Under the pieces are notes generated by a model. That model saw nothing but the letters and a program-made list of their open reading frames with translations. It ran no database searches and was not told the DNA's origin. A stretch of 49,635 nt of DNA, taken from positions 1 through 49,635 of the forward strand of contig NZ_CANRMB010000029.1 in the NCBI RefSeq assembly GCF_947631635.1, given 5' to 3'. Below are positions 46,218-49,635 of the stretch, piece after piece. Position 1 is the first letter of the stretch, and each line of letters opens with the position of its first letter. The DNA is from an uncultured Dysosmobacter sp. (GTDB lineage: Bacteria; Bacillota; Clostridia; Oscillospirales; Oscillospiraceae). The position numbers were made by a program, and so were the translations under genes.

Positions 46218-46305
46218 TACGGCGCTGCTGTTCACCGTCTGCATGGCGGCCTGCCTGGCGCTGGGCTACTACGTGGGGGATAAGGACCGGAGGGACCGCA
46301 AGTGA
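46204..46305 (+). CDS. Tiny membrane protein (33 aa)
   Basis: ATG 46204 overlaps the holin end. MTGPDTALLFTVCMAACLAL is one helix, followed by a charged KDRRDRK end. The overlap on both sides and basic tail support a real small lysis-region protein. Confidence 0.5.
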   Translation: MTGPDTALLFTVCMAACLALGYYVGDKDRRDRK

Positions 46306-46718
46306 TGGGGATTATCGCCGGGTTCGCCGCCTGCTTCCTGCTGGGGATGGTGGCGGCCCTGCTGGCCGACCGCCTGCTGGGCGGGAGCATAAAACGCCGG
46401 AGCGGCGGAAGAACACAGAACAAACAGGCAGGCCCGGCGGAGAAGAAGCCGGGCCTGCTGGACCGTATCGGGACTATGAACATCGTCCTGGTCCTGGTGG
46501 GGGCCGCCGTGCTGCTGTTCACGCTGAAAATGATAGAGCTGTACGAGCTGACAGGAGGCATCCCGGACACGCTGGTTCAGTGTTTCTACTCCATGATGGG
46601 GTTCGAGTGCGGCATCCTGGGGTGGATTAAAACCGCAAAGGAAAAGCACCGGGAGCGGAAGCGGCGGCGGGAGGACGCAGATAGCGCCCCGCCGCAGGAC
46701 GGCGGCCCGGTCGGATAG
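46305..46718 (+). CDS. Two-helix membrane protein
   Basis: ATG 46305 shares its A with the previous stop. Hydrophobic segments at 2-20 (GIIAGFAACFLLGMVAALLA) and about 56-77 (TMNIVLVLVGAAVLLFTLKM), with basic and acidic ends. Possibly a second holin/pinholin or spanin-like factor. Confidence 0.6.
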   Translation: MGIIAGFAACFLLGMVAALLADRLLGGSIKRRSGGRTQNKQAGPAEKKPGLLDRIGTMNIVLVLVGAAVLLFTLKMIELYELTGGIPDTLVQCFYSMMGFECGILGWIKTAKEKHRERKRRREDADSAPPQDGGPVG

Positions 46719-46727
46719 GAGGACACA

Positions 46728-48131
46728 ATGGCGCTGACTGGAGCGAATAACGAGCAAAAAATCTGGAACTTCCTCACCGGGCACGGAATGAGCGAACAGG
46801 GGGCCGCCGGGATGATGGGGAACATCTACGCGGAGAGCGGCCTGCTGTCCAACAACCTGCAGAACACCGGGAACACCAAGCTGAAAATGACGGACGCGGA
46901 GTACACCGCCGCCGTGGACAGCGGGAGCTATACCAACTTCGCCAAGGATGGGCAGGGCTACGGCCTGTGTCAGTGGACGTTCTGGAGCCGCAAGGCGGCA
47001 CTGCTGGAGTACGCCAAGGCGGCGGGGAAATCCGTGGGGGACCTGGAGACGCAGCTGCTCTTTCTGATGAAGGAGCTGGGCGAGAGCTTCAAGAGCGTGC
47101 TGTCGGTCCTGAAATCCGCGGGAACGGTGCGGGAGGCATCCGACGCCGTGCTGCTGAACTTCGAGCGCCCGGCCAACACCGGCGAATCGGTCCGGGTGAA
47201 GCGGGCCGGGTACGGGCAGGGCTACTTCGACAAGTACGCCAAGAAAACGGCCACACCGGCCACCGGCGGCGGGACCACCGGCGGGAAAATCACCACCGGG
47301 AAGCAGCTGGCCCAGCGGGCCGAGGACGTGGCCCGGAACTATAAGACCCTGTATATCATGGGCTGCTTCGGCGCGCCCATGAACGAGGCCAACAAGAAGC
47401 GATACTGCAACAACCACACGTACAACAAGGCCGCGGCCAGGCAGAAGATGATTCAGGCGGCCAGCGCGGACACCTTCGGCTTTGACTGTGTATGCCTTGT
47501 CAAAGGGCTGCTGTGGGGCTGGAGCGGGGACAAGTCCAAGACCTACGGCGGGGCTGTCTACCAGGCCAACGGCGTGCCGGACATCGGCGCGGACACGATG
47601 ATTGCCAGGTGCTCCGGGGTCTCCACCGACTTCTCCAACATCGAGGCGGGGGAAGCCGTCTGGCTGTCCGGCCACATCGGCGTGTACATCGGCGGCGGGC
47701 TGGCGGTGGAGTGCTCTCCCGCCTGGGAGAACCGGGTGCAGATTACGGCGGTCGCCAACATCGGGGCCAAGGCCGGGTACAACTCCCGGCGCTGGCTGAA
47801 ACACGGGAAGCTGCCCTATGTGACCTATGACGGGGCGGCGTCCAGCACGGCCCCGGCCACCAGCGCGCCCAGCACCAGCGCGCCGAAGCAGGAGCAGGTG
47901 GAGGCTGCCCAGTATTTCGACAAGGCCCAGGCGAGGGCCTACAAGGTGGACGCCAAAAGCGGGCTGAACATCCGCACCGGAGCGGGCACCAACAAGAAAA
48001 GCATGGGCGTCCTGAAAAACGGGACCACCGTGCGCTGCTACGGCTACTACAACAAGGTGGGAAAAACCATCTGGCTGTATGTGGCCGTGAACGGCATCAC
48101 GGGCTATGTCTGCAAGGACTGGCTGAAATAA
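46728..48131 (+). CDS. Three-domain endolysin
   Basis: A 467-residue protein from ATG 46728 behind AGGAGGACAC. N-terminal phage-tail-lysozyme type domain (NEQKIWNFLTGHGMSEQGAA, GMMGNIYAESGLL with catalytic Glu36; to about 170), then an NlpC/P60 or CHAP-like peptidase (GFDCVCLVKG with Cys254/256; GHIGVYIGGG with His316), then a bacterial SH3 domain (about 397-467: SGLNIRTGAGTNKKSMG). Two cutting activities, sugar and peptide, plus wall binding are predicted. Confidence 0.88.
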   Translation: MALTGANNEQKIWNFLTGHGMSEQGAAGMMGNIYAESGLLSNNLQNTGNTKLKMTDAEYTAAVDSGSYTNFAKDGQGYGLCQWTFWSRKAALLEYAKAAGKSVGDLETQLLFLMKELGESFKSVLSVLKSAGTVREASDAVLLNFERPANTGESVRVKRAGYGQGYFDKYAKKTATPATGGGTTGGKITTGKQLAQRAEDVARNYKTLYIMGCFGAPMNEANKKRYCNNHTYNKAAARQKMIQAASADTFGFDCVCLVKGLLWGWSGDKSKTYGGAVYQANGVPDIGADTMIARCSGVSTDFSNIEAGEAVWLSGHIGVYIGGGLAVECSPAWENRVQITAVANIGAKAGYNSRRWLKHGKLPYVTYDGAASSTAPATSAPSTSAPKQEQVEAAQYFDKAQARAYKVDAKSGLNIRTGAGTNKKSMGVLKNGTTVRCYGYYNKVGKTIWLYVAVNGITGYVCKDWLK

Positions 48132-48137
48132 CAAGAG

Positions 48138-48184
48138 AACTCCCCCGGCGGCGGACCGTGTGCCCGCGCCGGGGGAGTTTTTCT
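48138..48184 (+). terminator. Terminator of the late operon
   Basis: AACTCCCCCGGCG (48138-48150) pairs with CGCCGGGGGAGTT (48167-48179), then TTTTCTG. Ends the endolysin transcript. Confidence 0.9.
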
Positions 48185-48186
48185 GT

Positions 48187-49089
48187 TTATGGGGAACAGT
48201 GGCCGCAGGGGCTGTAACCTATGGAAATCAGGTAGTCCCTGGACTGGCTGGAGGTGGAGTAGTTTGCGGACGATATGCGGGGAACATCCCGGCAGGACGG
48301 GCGGTGGAACTTCATGGTGCTGGTGTTCAGGACGTAGGTGGCCGTGGTGTTCTGCTGTCCCTGGTTATCGTAGACCGTGCCGCCTCCGCCGCCCCCGGAC
48401 CCTCCCCCGCCGCCGGACCCGCCGCCGGTGTATTTGAACGTCAGGGACCCCATTTCCTTCCCGCACCAGACGCAGTAACACGCCCGCCTCCCGTCGGTGG
48501 TGGGAGTGGCATCTTCGGCAATCTCCCAGTCCCCGGCCTTATGGTCGGAGACGGGAAGGACCTTCGTAACAACCGCCCCGCATTTCCGGCACACCTGGGA
48601 AGCCTCCCCCTCGCTGGAGCAGGTGGCCTCCACGACGGTCTCCCAGTAGCCATATTCTATCACGTCATGTTCCGGTTCCCCCTCTGTCGCACCACAGCGG
48701 GAGCAGGTCCTGGGCGCGGTGCAGGTGGCGTCCTGCCAGTCGTGGCCCAGGGGGACGGAGTACCAATGCCGGTCCCTGCCGCAGACGGAACAGCGTTCCG
48801 GCTCTGTGCAGGTGGCGGGGGTCCAGGTGTGGTCCGTCCGTCCTCCCTCCGTCTCGCCGCAGACGGCGCAGGTCTTTGGGGCCTGGCAGGTGGCGGCGGT
48901 CCACTGATGGCCCAGGGGTTCCCCCTCCGTCTCGCCGCAGGTGGCGCAGGTCCTGGGCGCGGTGCAGGTGGCCTCCTGCCAGTCGTGTTCATGGGAAGTA
49001 AAAGAAATCACTCCGCAGGCGCGGAGCAGGACGCAGAACAGGATAAAGACCAGGGTGTATTTAACGAACTTCACGACTTTTCCAGACAT
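48187..49089 (-). CDS. Surface-type cysteine-repeat cargo protein (moron)
   Basis: A 300-residue minus-strand protein from ATG 49089 behind GGAGGGGC. VVKFVKYTLVFILFCVLLRA then Cys is a membrane anchor or signal peptide with a possible lipobox. Four repeats (CTAPRTCATCGETEGEPLGH and variants) give C-x5-C-x2-C units, each closed by H-x-W. A further Cys pair region, a glycine-rich linker and a C-terminal domain (YVLNTSTMKFHRPSCRDVP ... YSPCGHCSP) follow, typical of small exported domains of Firmicutes. Likely surface-exposed. It has its own promoter, as lysogenic-conversion genes do. Confidence 0.75.
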   Translation of the reverse strand: MSGKVVKFVKYTLVFILFCVLLRACGVISFTSHEHDWQEATCTAPRTCATCGETEGEPLGHQWTAATCQAPKTCAVCGETEGGRTDHTWTPATCTEPERCSVCGRDRHWYSVPLGHDWQDATCTAPRTCSRCGATEGEPEHDVIEYGYWETVVEATCSSEGEASQVCRKCGAVVTKVLPVSDHKAGDWEIAEDATPTTDGRRACYCVWCGKEMGSLTFKYTGGGSGGGGGSGGGGGGTVYDNQGQQNTTATYVLNTSTMKFHRPSCRDVPRISSANYSTSSQSRDYLISIGYSPCGHCSP

Positions 49090-49112
49090 GGAAGCCCCTC
49101 CAATCCTAAAAT

Positions 49113-49144
49113 GTGCGATATTAGCACAAGTGCGATATTGCCAC
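49113..49144. promoter_or_regulatory. Tandem operator-like repeats
   Basis: GTGCGATATTAGCAC (49113-49127) and GTGCGATATTGCCAC (49130-49144), spaced 17 bases, each with GTG...CAC ends. They lie at the transcription start of the minus-strand gene and upstream of the XRE gene; the XRE protein is the likely binder. Confidence 0.6.
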
Positions 49145-49145
49145 A

Positions 49146-49174
49146 ATAATACACGCTCAATGTGGTAATGTCAA
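49146..49174 (-). promoter_or_regulatory. Promoter of the cysteine-repeat gene
   Basis: Minus-strand TTGACA (49169-49174), 17 bases, TATTAT (49146-49151). Strong sigma-70-type match. Confidence 0.85.
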
Positions 49175-49217
49175 ACAAAAATCGGTAATACTACACAAAA
49201 AGACGGGAGGCGGAGGG

Positions 49218-49469
49218 GTGAAAGCGTTTAGCTACCACGGGCAGAGAAATGTATCTGGAGAGCGGATACGGCAAGCGCGGACCAGACAGCGGTGTACACA
49301 AGCGGACCTGGCTGCGCGGATACAGGTGAGCGGCGTCATACTGGAGCGGGATTGCATCAGCAAAATAGAGAACGGTCTGCGGATGGTGCAGGACTTCGAG
49401 CTTCGGGCCGTCGCAAAGGCGCTTGGGGTGACAACGGACTGGCTGGTGGGAGAAGAAGATGACGAATAA
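49218..49469 (+). CDS. XRE-family (Cro/CI-type) regulator
   Basis: An 83-residue protein from GTG 49218 with GGGAGGCGGAGG upstream. SGERIRQARTRQRCTQADLA followed by ARIQVSGVILERDCISKIEN is the lambda-repressor-like HTH, and LRAVAKALGVTTDWLVGEE closes the fold. No C-terminal domain is present, so it is Cro-like. It is divergent from the moron gene and probably represses it and itself. Confidence 0.9.
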   Translation: MKAFSYHGQRNVSGERIRQARTRQRCTQADLAARIQVSGVILERDCISKIENGLRMVQDFELRAVAKALGVTTDWLVGEEDDE

Positions 49470-49475
49470 AAAAAT

Positions 49476-49508
49476 TTGCCGTAGGCGACAGCCTACGGCA
49501 ATTCTTTT
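49476..49508 (+). terminator. Terminator after the XRE gene
   Basis: TTGCCGTAGGC (49476-49486), loop GACA, GCCTACGGCAA (49491-49501), then TTCTTTTTT. Confidence 0.92.
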
Positions 49509-49525
49509 TTGGAACGGATGAACGA

Positions 49526-49555
49526 TTGACATTCCCGATTATTCCAATTTATATT
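49526..49555 (+). promoter_or_regulatory. Promoter of the last, partial gene
   Basis: TTGACA (49526-49531), 18 bases, TATATT (49550-49555). A 17-base spacing gives TTATAT. Confidence 0.75.
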
Positions 49556-49577
49556 ACTGGAAAAAGGGGGTGCCACC

Positions 49578-49635
49578 ATGAATCACAAGGGAGCAACACA
49601 CTTTTCCTGGGACCAGCGGCTGACGCTGGAGCGGA
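49578..49635 (+). CDS. Start of an IS30-type HTH protein or transposase (partial)
   Basis: ATG 49578 behind AAAAAGGGGGTG opens MNHKGATHFSWDQRLTLER, cut by the window end. The H-F-x-x-x-x-R-L-x-L-E pattern is the N-terminus of IS30-family transposases and of small phage HTH proteins, like the gene at 157-432. Only 19 codons are visible, so it cannot be told whether a DDE domain follows. Confidence 0.65.
   Translation, partial: MNHKGATHFSWDQRLTLER

Overview
This GC-rich window looks like most of a temperate, contractile-tailed phage (myovirus) or prophage of a gut-type Clostridia host (Oscillospirales-like). The host is inferred from the GC-rich codon use, strong AGGAGG-type ribosome sites with many GTG/TTG starts, and gene families typical of Firmicutes phages (DUF1492-like regulator, DUF6148-like connector, TP901-type tape measure, polyvalent DUF3560/ArdC-like cargo). 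No integrase, tRNA or rRNA gene is visible, and both ends run into further phage DNA.

Layout. (1) 1-12412, plus strand: tightly packed early/middle genes with many start-stop overlaps. They include an IS30-type HTH protein, a broken PAPS-reductase-like gene, an ASCH-like protein, HNH nuclease, DUF4406, a Lar-like zinc protein, a radical SAM SPL-like enzyme, a TSPPY DNA methyltransferase, an HUH replication endonuclease preceded by strong hairpins, DUF1064, a lipoprotein and a sigma-like late regulator. (2) 12678-17490, minus strand: a cargo block in which five consecutive gene junctions each carry the same ~85-bp structured repeat. It has its own consensus promoters, two of which hold the same 14-bp operator in the -35/-10 spacer, and an RHH protein is the likely regulator. 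(3) 17491-18968: non-coding, with terminators, a candidate small RNA just to its left, G-rich motif repeats and low-complexity DNA. (4) 18969-28155: a lambda-type packaging and head module (Nu1-like, GpA-like, connector, portal, ClpP-type protease with nested scaffold, gpD-like, capsid, gpZ-like). (5) 28167-39987: a P2/Mu-type contractile tail and baseplate, with a programmed -1 frameshift in the tail chaperone. (6) 40075-45402: a diversity-generating retroelement (DGR). The last ~46 codons of a 970-residue fibre form a 139-bp variable repeat. It differs from a downstream template repeat at 10 positions, all of them adenines in the template, and a reverse transcriptase follows. (7) 45399-48131: small membrane proteins and a three-domain endolysin. 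(8) 48187-49469: a minus-strand lipoprotein-like cargo gene divergent from a Cro/CI-type XRE regulator. (9) 49578-49635: start of another HTH/IS30-like gene.

How it works together: the sigma-like protein probably switches on the head-tail-lysis genes to its right. The DGR then diversifies the fibre tip, presumably altering receptor choice. The DGR is the outstanding functional system. The junction repeats, the operator-in-spacer pair of promoters and the candidate small RNA are the least explained structures.
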